In this document: in pieces, positions 26,001 through 36,254 of the stretch
How positions within the stretch are numbered: the first letter of the stretch is position 1
Layout of the letters: each line of letters begins with the position of its first letter
Source: Streptomyces inusitatus
GTDB taxonomy: Bacteria > Actinomycetota > Actinomycetes > Streptomycetales > Streptomycetaceae
NCBI RefSeq assembly: GCF_014651115.1
Contig: NZ_BMWG01000001.1
Span: 124,001 to 188,000 of the forward strand
Direction: 5' to 3'
Length of the DNA stretch: 64,000 bases
Made by a program: the position numbers and the translations under genes
The notes under the pieces: generated by a model
The model's input: the letters and a program-made list of their open reading frames with translations, nothing else
What the model was told of the DNA's origin: nothing
Database searches by the model: none

Positions 26001-26251
26001 CCGAAGGTGCCTTCCGAGACGGCGGCCTGAAGGGTCAGCAGCAGCAGGACGAAGACGGCGACGGCGTCTCCCACGCCTCCGGCGGCCTGGGCGTTCCAGA
26101 GCCTTCGGAGCGGCGGGACTCTCAGCAGGGCGCGCAGCGCCCGCTCACGGGAGTCCGCGGTGAGTGCGTCGGAGGCGTCGGTACCGGTGATGGTCTCCGC
26201 GACGGGGCCCACGACCGCCTGCTGATCGGCTGGCTGCTCGGATCGCGTCAT
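23069..26251 (-). CDS. tmk: Fusion of MFS-like membrane domain, dTMP kinase and long coiled coil
   Basis: 1060 residues in three parts. Residues about 40-500 form an MFS-like membrane domain with some twelve hydrophobic helices (LRALLRVPPLRRLWNAQAAG is the usual start). Residues 520-725 are a complete thymidylate kinase: FIALEGGDGAGKSTQAKAL with P-loop Lys535, VVVTREPGATPIG, ITDRYIDSSVAYQGAGRDL, VLLDVSPETARERF. Residues 725-905 are an Arg/Glu/Ala coiled coil (repeats of the EEARRKAEEE type), then a disordered Pro/Asp/Arg tail. The kinase makes dTDP from dTMP; the fusion would tether it to the membrane. The same fused form is known in Streptomyces (annotated as an integral membrane protein with kinase activity). 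It lies between topA and holB on the same strand. Confidence 0.9.
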   Translation of the reverse strand: MTRSEQPADQQAVVGPVAETITGTDASDALTADSRERALRALLRVPPLRRLWNAQAAGGVGDAVAVFVLLLLTLQAAVSEGTFGGGYRGAAFSVAAVLGARVLATVLFGAVLLGPLTALTSAKGPLDRRWTMIGADGVRLALLIVAPLWLDWTPDAAVPILLGSVFALAAAERFWTVAREGAAPALLPSPPLEGAAVRPLPDHLDVLRRLWLRTAFAAVPAGAAVLLVATLIGNLLGTGIEWFSLHQAALGSYVAAGLFAASLSILAFVELPGAATPRPRSPLEGLRRPSTPQGGSDKGRTGALPVFVLACAAVAAAISAAVAVSVLHAVDLGGGPVAFALLVLALTGGTAVGIRGAESVLPTLSRRRLLALALAATGIALLAMALVPDTATVLFLALLAGASAGVAANIGHALIDQESEAPRRARTTEHLQAVVRVAVALGAIAAPLLAAAIGPHRLAAGDFVFAHGGAAFALMLAGALLLPVAAVVLAKTDDRAGVPLRRDLGEALRGGADPAQATSAKGFFIALEGGDGAGKSTQAKALAEWIRNKGHEVVVTREPGATPIGKRLRSILLDVESAGLSNRAEALLYAADRAEHIDSVVRPALERGAIVITDRYIDSSVAYQGAGRDLAPTEIARISRWATDGLVPHLTVLLDVSPETARERFTEAPDRLESEPAEFHRRVRAGFLTLAASDPARYLVVDAGQDPEDVTTVVRHRLDRMLPLSEAEIRAREEARRKAEEEIRRKAEEEAARKAEEERLERERQEQLAKLRAEEEARRKAEEEATRQREAERLAEEARQRAEEARRLADEERRKREAEEQARLDEQERLRKLAEEQTRLRAEAEERRLEKQRRAEEALLRAEEARQAAVEEARREAEREAERERAAAKAAAVKAAAAAEAAAHETTVTTPLVRPGDPSADAATVATPVVRPDDETQQVPRVPAKPDAAFSPDSAFSPTEQTAILPAVRDERPADRVPPGFFRDERDERDGRDGWDGRDDRGSRGPNDRTRELPQIDPETGRPRRRSDWAEETPLDDLPTLADELLGGPRDDEDGRPRRR

Positions 26252-26484
26252 CCGCCCAGCCTATCCGGACCGCGCCGCTGCTCGCGGGGGTGTGGAAATA
26301 CGCCAAGGGGCGACGGACGGTTCCGGGCGGCCCGCCGTCACCCCTCGCACGCCGCCGGGAGCGGGCCGTACACATCGCCATGGAACATCACGTCCGGCGC
26401 ACAACCGGCGGGATGGGCCGATACGGGGTGATGCCGGGCGGGCCGACCCCTGGCACTGGGTCGGCCGCGCTCCGTGCTCGTTCG

Positions 26485-29409
<2,925 letters not shown>

Positions 29410-29640
29410 CTTCGCTCTTCTCTCCGGTCGGCACTCGGTGGCGGACACGGCCTGACGCGCTGGTGGCGCACGGCTGTGGCGCTGTGATGCTGCTGCGTGG
29501 TGCTGCTGCCGCTGCGGAGTGTGACGGTACAACCCGCCCCTGTGTCAAACGGCAAAAGCCCGCAACGGCCACTCGAACGGTAACCCGAGTCCGGCTATTC
29601 CTGCCGCCCGGACCGGTACGAGGGTGTCCGGGGCGCTTTC

Positions 29641-29838
29641 TCAGAGCCGTCCGAAGCACCACGCGCCGAGGGCGAGGGCCACCACCGAGGCGGTGGCGGT
29701 GAGGGCCGCGGCCCTGCCGGGGCTCACCCCGTGGGCGACCGGCGCGCGCTGGGCCAGCCGTACCCCCGTCCACAGCAGCAGTGCGGCCCCGAACAGCCCG
29801 AACGCCGTTCCCGCGAAGATCGCCGGCCCGCTCTCCAT
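29641..29838 (-). CDS. Small two-helix membrane protein upstream of topA
   Basis: 65 residues from ATG 29838, with a GAGAGAGACGGGG purine run upstream. Helix 1 is IFAGTAFGLFGAALLLWTGV (7-26) and helix 2 AAALTATASVVALALGAWCF (43-62). They are separated by a short polar loop. It lies 230 bases upstream of topA in the same direction. Function unknown. Confidence 0.65.
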   Translation of the reverse strand: MESGPAIFAGTAFGLFGAALLLWTGVRLAQRAPVAHGVSPGRAAALTATASVVALALGAWCFGRL

Positions 29839-30114
29839 GTCCGTACCCCGTCTCTCTCCCGATGCCCAGGTGGTGCGGGGTCGCCCCCGGGGCCGAGGCT
29901 GGCACCTCCGGGCGTCGGGGGCGCGACATCGGGGTGAACGGCGCGCGGGTTCACTCGGGCGGGGGCGGGCCGGGCTCCGGCCGGGGAATGCGGGGGAGTG
30001 CCGGGGAGAAACGGGGAGCAGATGGGCGGCGGCATCGGACCGTAAACAGAATATTGGCCGATTTGCCCTCAATGGACGGCGTGATTTACCCACTGCCCCG
30101 GCGGCCGTGGGCGC

Positions 30115-31668
30115 TCACGGGCGGGTCGGTCCGGCGGCCTCGCCGGCGGGCCCGCCGACCGGCAGCAGGAAGCCCTCCTCCACCAGCAGCCGGATCGCCC
30201 GGGGGGTACGGTCCCGCAGCAGCACCGGGTCCTCGTCGATGAGCTGGGCGATGGCGTCCAGGATCCGCCCGGCGCTCAGCGTCCCGTCGCAGGCCCCGGC
30301 GAAACCGGCGCCCACCGTGTCGACCTTGGTGGCCCGCCGCATGCCCCGGTTCTGCCGGAGGACGACATGCTCGGGGTCCTCCTCGCCCGGGAGCCCGACC
30401 TGCTCCTGCGTGATCTCGGGGGCCAGTGTGAAACGGTCGGCCAGCAGGGCGGCGTCGTCGTGCGCCCGGAGATAGTCCTGCCGGGCGAAGTGGGCCCGTA
30501 CGGTCTCGCCGAGCGGCTGCTCCACGGGGTGCGGCCACTCCTCGACGAGGATCGAGGGCCGCTCCGCGCCGGACTTGCGCAGGGTGATCCAGCCGAAGCC
30601 GACCGCCTTGGTGCCGCGCGCCTCGAACTCGTCGAGCCACTCCTCGTACCGCCGCCGGTACCGCTCGGGGTCGCCCCGGTGGTCGCCGCTGTCGCGCAGC
30701 CACAGCTCGGCGTACTGCGTGATGTCCTGGACCTCGCGCTGCACGATCCAGGCGTCGCAGCCGCCGGGGACCCAGGAGCGCAGCCGGTCCTGCCACTCCT
30801 CGCCCTCGATGTGCTGCCAGTTGGCGAGGAACTGGGCGTATCCCCCGGTGTTCAGCCGGGCCCCGGCCCGCTGGACGAGGGAGCGGCACAGATCGTCGCC
30901 GCCCATTCCGCCGTCCCGGTAGGTCAGCCGGGCCCCGGGGGAGATCACGAACGGCGGGTTGGACACGATCAGGTCGAAGGTCTCGTCGCCGACCGGGTCA
31001 AAGAGCGATCCCTCGCTCAGCACGGCCTCCGGGGCGGCGGAGAGCGCGAGGGTGAGCCGGGTGAAGTGCAGGGCGCGCGGGTTGAGATCGGTCGCGGTGA
31101 CCCGGGTGGCGTGCTGCGAGGCGTGCAGCGCCTGGATGCCGGAGCCGGTGCCGAGGTCGAGCGCGGAGGAGACCGGTGTACGCACGGTGAGCCCGGCGAG
31201 CGTGGTGGACGCGCCGCCGACGCCGAGCACGACCTGCTCGTCCTGCCCGTCGGCGCCGCCCGCGCCGCCGACCGCGCACCCGAGGTCGGAGACGATGAAC
31301 CAGTCCTCGCCGTCGGGCCCGCCGTACGGGCGGACGTCCACGGTGGCGCGGACCTCGTCGCCGTCGCGGACCAGCCAGCCGCCGGCGATGCACTCCTCGA
31401 CGGGGAGGGCCGCCCGGGCCCGCTCGAACGGGATGGGCCGCTGGAGCAGGAAGAGCCGGACGAGGGCGGCCAGGGCGCCGTCGCCCCGGGTGGCGCGCAC
31501 GGCGGGGACGGTCTCGCTGCGGGCGAGCGCCGCGTACGCGGAGGCTCCGAGCAGATCGAGCAGCCCGTCGGCGGTGAAGGCGCCGGCGAGCAGCGCCTCG
31601 CGCAGCCGGGGGGCGAGGGCGGGCGAGGGCGGGTGCGGGGCGGTGCTGGTCGTACTCACACCGCCCAT
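30115..31668 (-). CDS. Class I SAM-dependent methyltransferase (N5-glutamine/N6-adenine type, SNPPF motif)
   Basis: 517 residues from ATG 31668; GTG 31659 is an alternative. The N-terminal 140 residues are helical (LVRLFLLQRPIPFERARAAL). The catalytic core has motif I SALDLGTGSGIQALHA (about 165-180), VTATDLNPRALHF and the active-site IVSNPPFVISP (about 232-242), an NPPF motif used to methylate exocyclic or planar nitrogens of adenine, guanine or glutamine. A C-terminal helical domain follows. Full-length homologues are widespread in actinobacteria. Substrate not established; rRNA/DNA or release-factor-like targets are possible. It is downstream of the lipoprotein gene on the same strand. Confidence 0.85.
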   Translation of the reverse strand: MGGVSTTSTAPHPPSPALAPRLREALLAGAFTADGLLDLLGASAYAALARSETVPAVRATRGDGALAALVRLFLLQRPIPFERARAALPVEECIAGGWLVRDGDEVRATVDVRPYGGPDGEDWFIVSDLGCAVGGAGGADGQDEQVVLGVGGASTTLAGLTVRTPVSSALDLGTGSGIQALHASQHATRVTATDLNPRALHFTRLTLALSAAPEAVLSEGSLFDPVGDETFDLIVSNPPFVISPGARLTYRDGGMGGDDLCRSLVQRAGARLNTGGYAQFLANWQHIEGEEWQDRLRSWVPGGCDAWIVQREVQDITQYAELWLRDSGDHRGDPERYRRRYEEWLDEFEARGTKAVGFGWITLRKSGAERPSILVEEWPHPVEQPLGETVRAHFARQDYLRAHDDAALLADRFTLAPEITQEQVGLPGEEDPEHVVLRQNRGMRRATKVDTVGAGFAGACDGTLSAGRILDAIAQLIDEDPVLLRDRTPRAIRLLVEEGFLLPVGGPAGEAAGPTRP

Positions 31669-31761
31669 TGTGGCCGCCGCCACTGACAATCGCGGCCGGG
31701 GCCCGCCCTTCCGCCCCGGCCGAAGGTTCCGGATCGGGAACGCGCCGTCAGGAACCCCGGG

Positions 31762-31817
31762 CCGGGGAGCCCGCGCCGGGGAGCCCGCGTCAGAGGTCCC
31801 GGGCCGGGGAGCCCGCG
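31762..31817. repeat. 14-bp repeat CCGGGGAGCCCGCG, three copies
   Basis: Two adjacent copies (31762-31775 and 31776-31789) and a third at 31804-31817. They fill the gap between the lipoprotein and methyltransferase genes; GC-rich, and could fold in the RNA. Confidence 0.75.
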
Positions 31818-32378
31818 TCAGGAGCCCGCGGGGCTCTGGGCTGCGGCGGGCTTGCAGCCGGGCTGCTTGGCCATCGCCTTGCCCGTCTCGCTGGACCGCA
31901 GCTTCTCCCGGGCGCTCTGGTTCTGCTCGATCTTCGCGAGCCCGTCGGCGACGGGCCGCAGGCCGTCCGCGAACTCCTGCTGGTCGGACACGTCGAGGGC
32001 GTCGACCTGCTTCTTCAGATCGAGGTAGGACTTGGCGTTGGCGTCGTACTCGGCCGCAGCTTCCTTCACCAGTTGCTCGCCGCCCTCGACCGGCGGCGTG
32101 CCCGCCGTCCTGAAGGCGCCCGCGTACCCCTTGTAGACGTCCGAGAGGTCCTGGAAGGCCTTGGAGTCGGCCGTCCGGATGTCGCCGGGCTTGCCGTCCG
32201 AGGCGGTCGCGCGGATGAGCTGCTCCGCGTCGGCCTCCTTCTTGATCTGCGGCTTCGCGGCGTCGCAGTACTTCTTGGCCCAGTCGTCGACCGTGAATTC
32301 GTCTTCCGAGCTGCATCCCGACAGCGTGAGGACGACTACCGCAGCGCCGGAGAGTGCGGCCGCAAGCTTCTTGTTCAC
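31818..32378 (-). CDS. Small secreted lipoprotein
   Basis: 186 residues from GTG 32378, with GGAAGGGA eleven bases upstream. The signal peptide VNKKLAAALSGAAVVVLTLSGC ends in lipobox LSGC (Cys22), followed by acidic SSEDEFTVDDWAKKYC. The mature part is helical and charged, with two further cysteines (in KKYCD and QPGCKPAA) that may form a disulphide. No enzymatic motif. It would sit on the outer face of the membrane. It is downstream of hppA but separated from it by a strong hairpin. Confidence 0.8.
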   Translation of the reverse strand: MNKKLAAALSGAAVVVLTLSGCSSEDEFTVDDWAKKYCDAAKPQIKKEADAEQLIRATASDGKPGDIRTADSKAFQDLSDVYKGYAGAFRTAGTPPVEGGEQLVKEAAAEYDANAKSYLDLKKQVDALDVSDQQEFADGLRPVADGLAKIEQNQSAREKLRSSETGKAMAKQPGCKPAAAQSPAGS

Positions 32379-32514
32379 CGAATGGGTCCCTTCCAAGGCT
32401 CCTCGGCCCGGAACATACACGCCGCCCGGGTGACTTCCCCATGCCGTGCACCCGGTTCATCCGCTTTAAAGCCATTTGCACCAAGGGAGAGAAGCCTCAC
32501 CACGACGGAAACGA

Positions 32515-32550
32515 CGGGCGGGCGGCGCTTCAAAACGCGCCGCCCGCCCG
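32515..32550. terminator. Strong hairpin between hppA and the lipoprotein gene
   Basis: A 14-bp perfect GC stem (32515-32528 with 32537-32550) with an 8-base loop. On the plus strand it is followed by TTTT; on the minus strand, the direction of hppA transcription, by only a weak T patch. It probably ends hppA transcription. Confidence 0.7.
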
Positions 32551-32602
32551 CCTTTTGGATCCTCCTGATGGAGTCTCTGGCGATATGCCCGGTGTGCCGG
32601 TG

Positions 32603-35011
32603 TTACGACACCACTGCGGGATCGGGTGACTTCTTGCCCTGCTCGACGACGGTGGGTTCGGCGTCGCCCACGGCGATGCCCCTCCGCTTGGAGATGTACA
32701 CCGCGCCGATGATGATCGCGACCGAGAGGACCGCGACCACCGCCCTGACCCCGGCGCTGGCGTCGTCCCCGTAGCTGAACTGAATGACCGCCGGGGCGAT
32801 CAGCAGCGCCACCAGGTTCATCACCTTGAGGAGCGGGTTGATCGCGGGGCCCGCGGTGTCCTTGAACGGGTCGCCCACGGTGTCGCCGATGACCACGGCC
32901 GCATGCGCCTCGCTGCCCTTGCCGCCGTGGTGACCGTCCTCGACCAGCTTCTTGGCGTTGTCCCACGCGCCGCCGGAGTTCGCGAGGAAGACCGCCATCA
33001 GGGTGCCGGTGCCGATCGCGCCCGCGAGGAACGCGCCGAGCGCCCCGACCCCGAGGGAGAAGCCGATCGCGATCGGGGTCAGCACCGCGAGCAGGCCGGG
33101 GGTGGCCAGCTCGCGCAGCGCGTCCTTGGTGCAGATGTCGACCACCCGGCCGTACTCCGGCTTCTCGGTGTAGTCCATGATCCCGGGGTGCTCGCGGAAC
33201 TGCCGCCGCACCTCGTAGACCACCGCTCCGGCCGAGCGGGAGACCGCGTTGATCGCCAGGCCCGAGAAGAGGAAGACGACCGCCGCGCCGAGGATCAGAC
33301 CGACGAGGTTGTTGGGCTGGGAGATGTCCATCACGAGATTCAGGGGCGCGCCGTCGCCGACCTTCTCGCCCACCTCTCTGGCCGCGCCCGCGATGGCGTC
33401 GCGGTACGAGCCGAAGAGCGCGGCCGCCGCCAGTACGGCGGTGGCGATGGCGATGCCCTTGGTGATGGCCTTGGTGGTGTTGCCGACGGCGTCCAGGTCG
33501 GTGAGGACCTGCGCGCCGGCGCCCTTGACGTCGCCCGACATCTCGGCGATGCCCTGGGCGTTGTCGGAGACGGGCCCGAAGGTGTCCATGGCGACGATGA
33601 CACCGACGGTAGTGAGCAGTCCGGTGCCGGCCAGCGCCACCGCGAAGAGGGCGAGCATGATCGAGGTGCCGCCGAGCAGGAACGCCCCGTACACGCTGAG
33701 GCCGATCAGCAGCGCGGTGTAGACGGCGGACTCCAGGCCGATGGAGATGCCGGCGAGGATGACGGTGGCCGGGCCGGTCAGCGAGGACTTGCCGATGTCC
33801 TTGACGGGACGCCGGCTGGTCTCGGTGAAGTACCCGGTCAGCTGCTGGATCAGGGCCGCCAGCACGATGCCGATGGCGACGGCGACGAGTGCGAGGACCC
33901 GGGGGTCACCGCCGTGGGTGCTGATCGCGGACTCGGTGACGCCCTTCAGGTCGGCGTAGGTGGACGGCAGATAGAGGTAGACCGCCGTGGCGACCAGTAC
34001 GAGCGAGATCACCGCGGAGATGAAGAAGCCGCGGTTGATGGCGGTCATACCGCTGCGGTCGGCGCGCCGCGGGGCGACCGCGAAGATGCCGATCATCGCG
34101 GTGACCACGCCGATCGCCGGAACGATCAGCGGGAAAGCGAGTCCGGCGTCACCGAAGGCCGCCTTGCCGAGGATGAGCGCGGCGACGAGGGTGACGGCGT
34201 ACGACTCAAAGAGGTCCGCGGCCATTCCGGCGCAGTCCCCGACGTTGTCGCCCACGTTGTCCGCGATGGTCGCCGCGTTGCGCGGGTCGTCCTCGGGGAT
34301 GCCCTTCTCGACCTTGCCGACCAGGTCCGCGCCGACATCGGCGGCCTTGGTGAAGATGCCGCCGCCGACTCGCATGAACATGGCGATCAGCGCGGCCCCG
34401 AGGCCGAAGCCCTCCAGGACCTTGGGCGCGTCGGCCGCGTAGACGAGGACGACACAGGAAGCGCCCAGCAGGCCGAGGCCCACCGTGAACATGCCGACCA
34501 CTCCGCCGGTGCGGAAAGCGATCTTCATGGCCTTGTGCGCGACGGCCGTCAGATCCTTCGCGGGTTCTCCCTCCGCCGGTGTCGCCTCTCGCGCGGCCGC
34601 GGCCACGCGCACATTCGCCCGTACGGCGAGCCGCATCCCGATGTATCCGGTGGCCGCCGAGAAAAGCGCGCCGACCAGGAAGAACACGGAACGCCCGGCA
34701 CGCTGCGACCAGTCGTCGGCCGGGAGGAGCAACAACAGGAAGAACACCACGACGGCGAAGACGCCGAGAGTGCGCAGCTGTCGTGCCAGATATGCGTTGG
34801 CGCCTTCCTGGACCGCCGCCGCGATCTTCTTCATGGAATCGGTGCCCTCACCGGCGGCCAGCACCTGGCGCACCAGCAGCTGGGCCACGACCAGCGCGGC
34901 CAGCGCCACCACGGCGATGACAATCACGATCAGCCGATTGTCATCCGTGAGCACCGCCGCCGCGAGAGAAGCGCGGTGATCGATTTCTTGCGAGCTGAAG
35001 AGCCCCGCCAT
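32603..35011 (-). CDS. hppA: Membrane H+-translocating pyrophosphatase, K+-independent type
   Basis: 802 residues, about 16 membrane helices. The PPi/Mg site is complete: KAADVGADLVGKVEKGIPEDDP (about 215-236) with Asp, Asp, Lys and Glu, then DNVGDNVGDCAGMAADLFES, and a C-terminal mirror motif NSGGAWDNAKK with GDTVGDPFKDTAGPA. In GNTTKAITKG (about residue 508-517) the position that sets potassium dependence is Lys rather than Ala, placing it in the K+-independent H+-pump subfamily. It hydrolyses pyrophosphate to energise the membrane. AAGGAGG lies right before ATG 35011. A TACAAT (-10 like, minus strand, 35054-35059) is seen in the leader without a good -35. Confidence 0.95.
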   Translation of the reverse strand: MAGLFSSQEIDHRASLAAAVLTDDNRLIVIVIAVVALAALVVAQLLVRQVLAAGEGTDSMKKIAAAVQEGANAYLARQLRTLGVFAVVVFFLLLLLPADDWSQRAGRSVFFLVGALFSAATGYIGMRLAVRANVRVAAAAREATPAEGEPAKDLTAVAHKAMKIAFRTGGVVGMFTVGLGLLGASCVVLVYAADAPKVLEGFGLGAALIAMFMRVGGGIFTKAADVGADLVGKVEKGIPEDDPRNAATIADNVGDNVGDCAGMAADLFESYAVTLVAALILGKAAFGDAGLAFPLIVPAIGVVTAMIGIFAVAPRRADRSGMTAINRGFFISAVISLVLVATAVYLYLPSTYADLKGVTESAISTHGGDPRVLALVAVAIGIVLAALIQQLTGYFTETSRRPVKDIGKSSLTGPATVILAGISIGLESAVYTALLIGLSVYGAFLLGGTSIMLALFAVALAGTGLLTTVGVIVAMDTFGPVSDNAQGIAEMSGDVKGAGAQVLTDLDAVGNTTKAITKGIAIATAVLAAAALFGSYRDAIAGAAREVGEKVGDGAPLNLVMDISQPNNLVGLILGAAVVFLFSGLAINAVSRSAGAVVYEVRRQFREHPGIMDYTEKPEYGRVVDICTKDALRELATPGLLAVLTPIAIGFSLGVGALGAFLAGAIGTGTLMAVFLANSGGAWDNAKKLVEDGHHGGKGSEAHAAVVIGDTVGDPFKDTAGPAINPLLKVMNLVALLIAPAVIQFSYGDDASAGVRAVVAVLSVAIIIGAVYISKRRGIAVGDAEPTVVEQGKKSPDPAVVS

Positions 35012-35210
35012 TCGTCCTCCTTGAGGTCGTTCAGAAGCCCAAGATGTGGACGGATTGTAGGTAGCGGAACACGATCAAAACAGGGCGCGGTAAACGGAAT
35101 TGACCTTCAGTTGCTACTCAGCAAATGATCGCGTCCTGAAAATACCCCCGAAAGCGGTAATGGGGCGAAAGCATTGACGCGTGATCAATGATCTATATAA
35201 ATGATCTGCC

Positions 35211-35245
35211 AAAAAGAAAAGAGGCCCTGCTCAGCAGGGCCTCTT
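35211..35245 (-). terminator. Intrinsic terminator of the bldG/anti-sigma unit
   Basis: A 12-bp stem (GAGGCCCTGC and complement, extended by A-T pairs) with a 3-base loop. On the minus strand it is followed by TTTTCTTTTT. This is a canonical terminator downstream of the anti-sigma gene. Confidence 0.9.
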
Positions 35246-35292
35246 CCAGAAGCTTGAATCACCCGGGAGGCTTCCCGGGGCGGCGGAGCCCG

Positions 35293-35730
35293 TCAGGGGA
35301 GCACGGAGACCGGTGTCACCGGCCAGCTCATCCTGATCACTCCGCCCACGTCGGTGGAACTGACCTCCAGATCGTCGACAAGACCGCTGATGACGGCGAG
35401 ACCCATGTCGTCCTCGCCGTCCGCGTCCTCTTCGGCGGCATCACGCGGACCAGATGCGGTCCTGCCGTCGGCACCGGGACCGGGGACCTCGTCCCCGACC
35501 TCGATGGAGAACGTCTTGTCCTCATCGGTCAGCACCACCCGTACGGGAGCGGTGATCCCATGACCGCGGTGGAGACCGACAGCACGGCTGCAGGCCTCTC
35601 CGACCGCGAGCCGGACCTCGTCCAGCACGGCCTCGTCGACCCCGGCCCTGCGCGCCACGGCAGCGGCCACCAACCGGGCGGTCCTGACATGTTCGGGCTG
35701 GGCACTGAAGCGAAGTTCGACGGTGGCCAT
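35293..35730 (-). CDS. RsbW/SpoIIAB-like anti-sigma factor kinase partner of BldG
   Basis: 145 residues from ATG 35730, the start used by homologues (MATVELRFSAQPEHVRTARL); an earlier ATG adds ten residues. GHKL ATPase motifs: N-box VLDEVRLAVGEACSRAV, G1 region DDMGLAVISGLVDDL, and GGVIRMSW at the end. An acidic insert (DGRTASGPRDAAEEDADGE) lies between N-box and G1. It is expected to bind a sigma factor and to phosphorylate or bind BldG. In S. coelicolor the neighbour of bldG (SCO3548) is described as such and is co-transcribed with it. It is 91 bases downstream of bldG. Confidence 0.9.
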   Translation of the reverse strand: MATVELRFSAQPEHVRTARLVAAAVARRAGVDEAVLDEVRLAVGEACSRAVGLHRGHGITAPVRVVLTDEDKTFSIEVGDEVPGPGADGRTASGPRDAAEEDADGEDDMGLAVISGLVDDLEVSSTDVGGVIRMSWPVTPVSVLP

Positions 35731-35821
35731 GCCATCCCCCTCGGACGTACGGGCGTGCATCTCAGAGGCCCGGGCTGGATGCCCGGTGCCCCATCTCTTC
35801 TTCCGGCGGCTCCGGCCGGTG

Positions 35822-36175
35822 TCAGTCGGTGGCCGCTACGGCTTCCTCGACCGTGTTGTGGATCGGGAACACCTTGGTCAGACCAGTGATCCGGAAAATC
35901 TTGAGAATGCGCTCCTGGTTGCAGACGAGACGCAGCGACCCTTCGTGCGCACGCACACGCTTGAGGCCGCCCACCAGCACGCCGAGCCCGGTCGAGTCGA
36001 GGAAGTCCACGCCCTCCATGTCGACGACCAGGTGGTAGCTGCCGTCGTTCACCAACTCGACCAACTGCTCGCGCAGCTTGGGCGCGGTATAAACATCAAT
36101 CTCGCCACCGACCTCGACGACCGTACGGTCGCCGACAGGGCCGGACACATTGCGAGTCGACAGGGACAGGTCCAC
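35822..36175 (-). CDS. bldG: Anti-anti-sigma factor BldG
   Basis: 117 residues, STAS domain. The GTG at 36175 has GGAGG four bases upstream and gives (V)[20 protein letters not shown]. The phosphorylation site is the Ser in [15 protein letters not shown] (residue 61 in this numbering; it corresponds to the phosphoserine described for S. coelicolor BldG). In Streptomyces BldG is needed for aerial hyphae and antibiotic production and works by partner switching with anti-sigma kinases. Near identity to the known protein makes this a firm call. It is followed by the RsbW-like gene. Confidence 0.97.
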   Translation of the reverse strand: MDLSLSTRNVSGPVGDRTVVEVGGEIDVYTAPKLREQLVELVNDGSYHLVVDMEGVDFLDSTGLGVLVGGLKRVRAHEGSLRLVCNQERILKIFRITGLTKVFPIHNTVEEAVAATD

Positions 36176-36254
36176 GGATCCTCCAGCACCTTGCTATCGA
36201 GCGCCCGCCCCCTGAGGTCTCCCCGGCGGAGCCGGAGGACGGTCGCCAGCCGCG

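Noticed and set aside
30115..32484. Methyltransferase frame extended upstream to 32484
   Set aside because: The extension lies over the lipoprotein gene and is basic low-complexity sequence; the methyltransferase domain begins near 31668.
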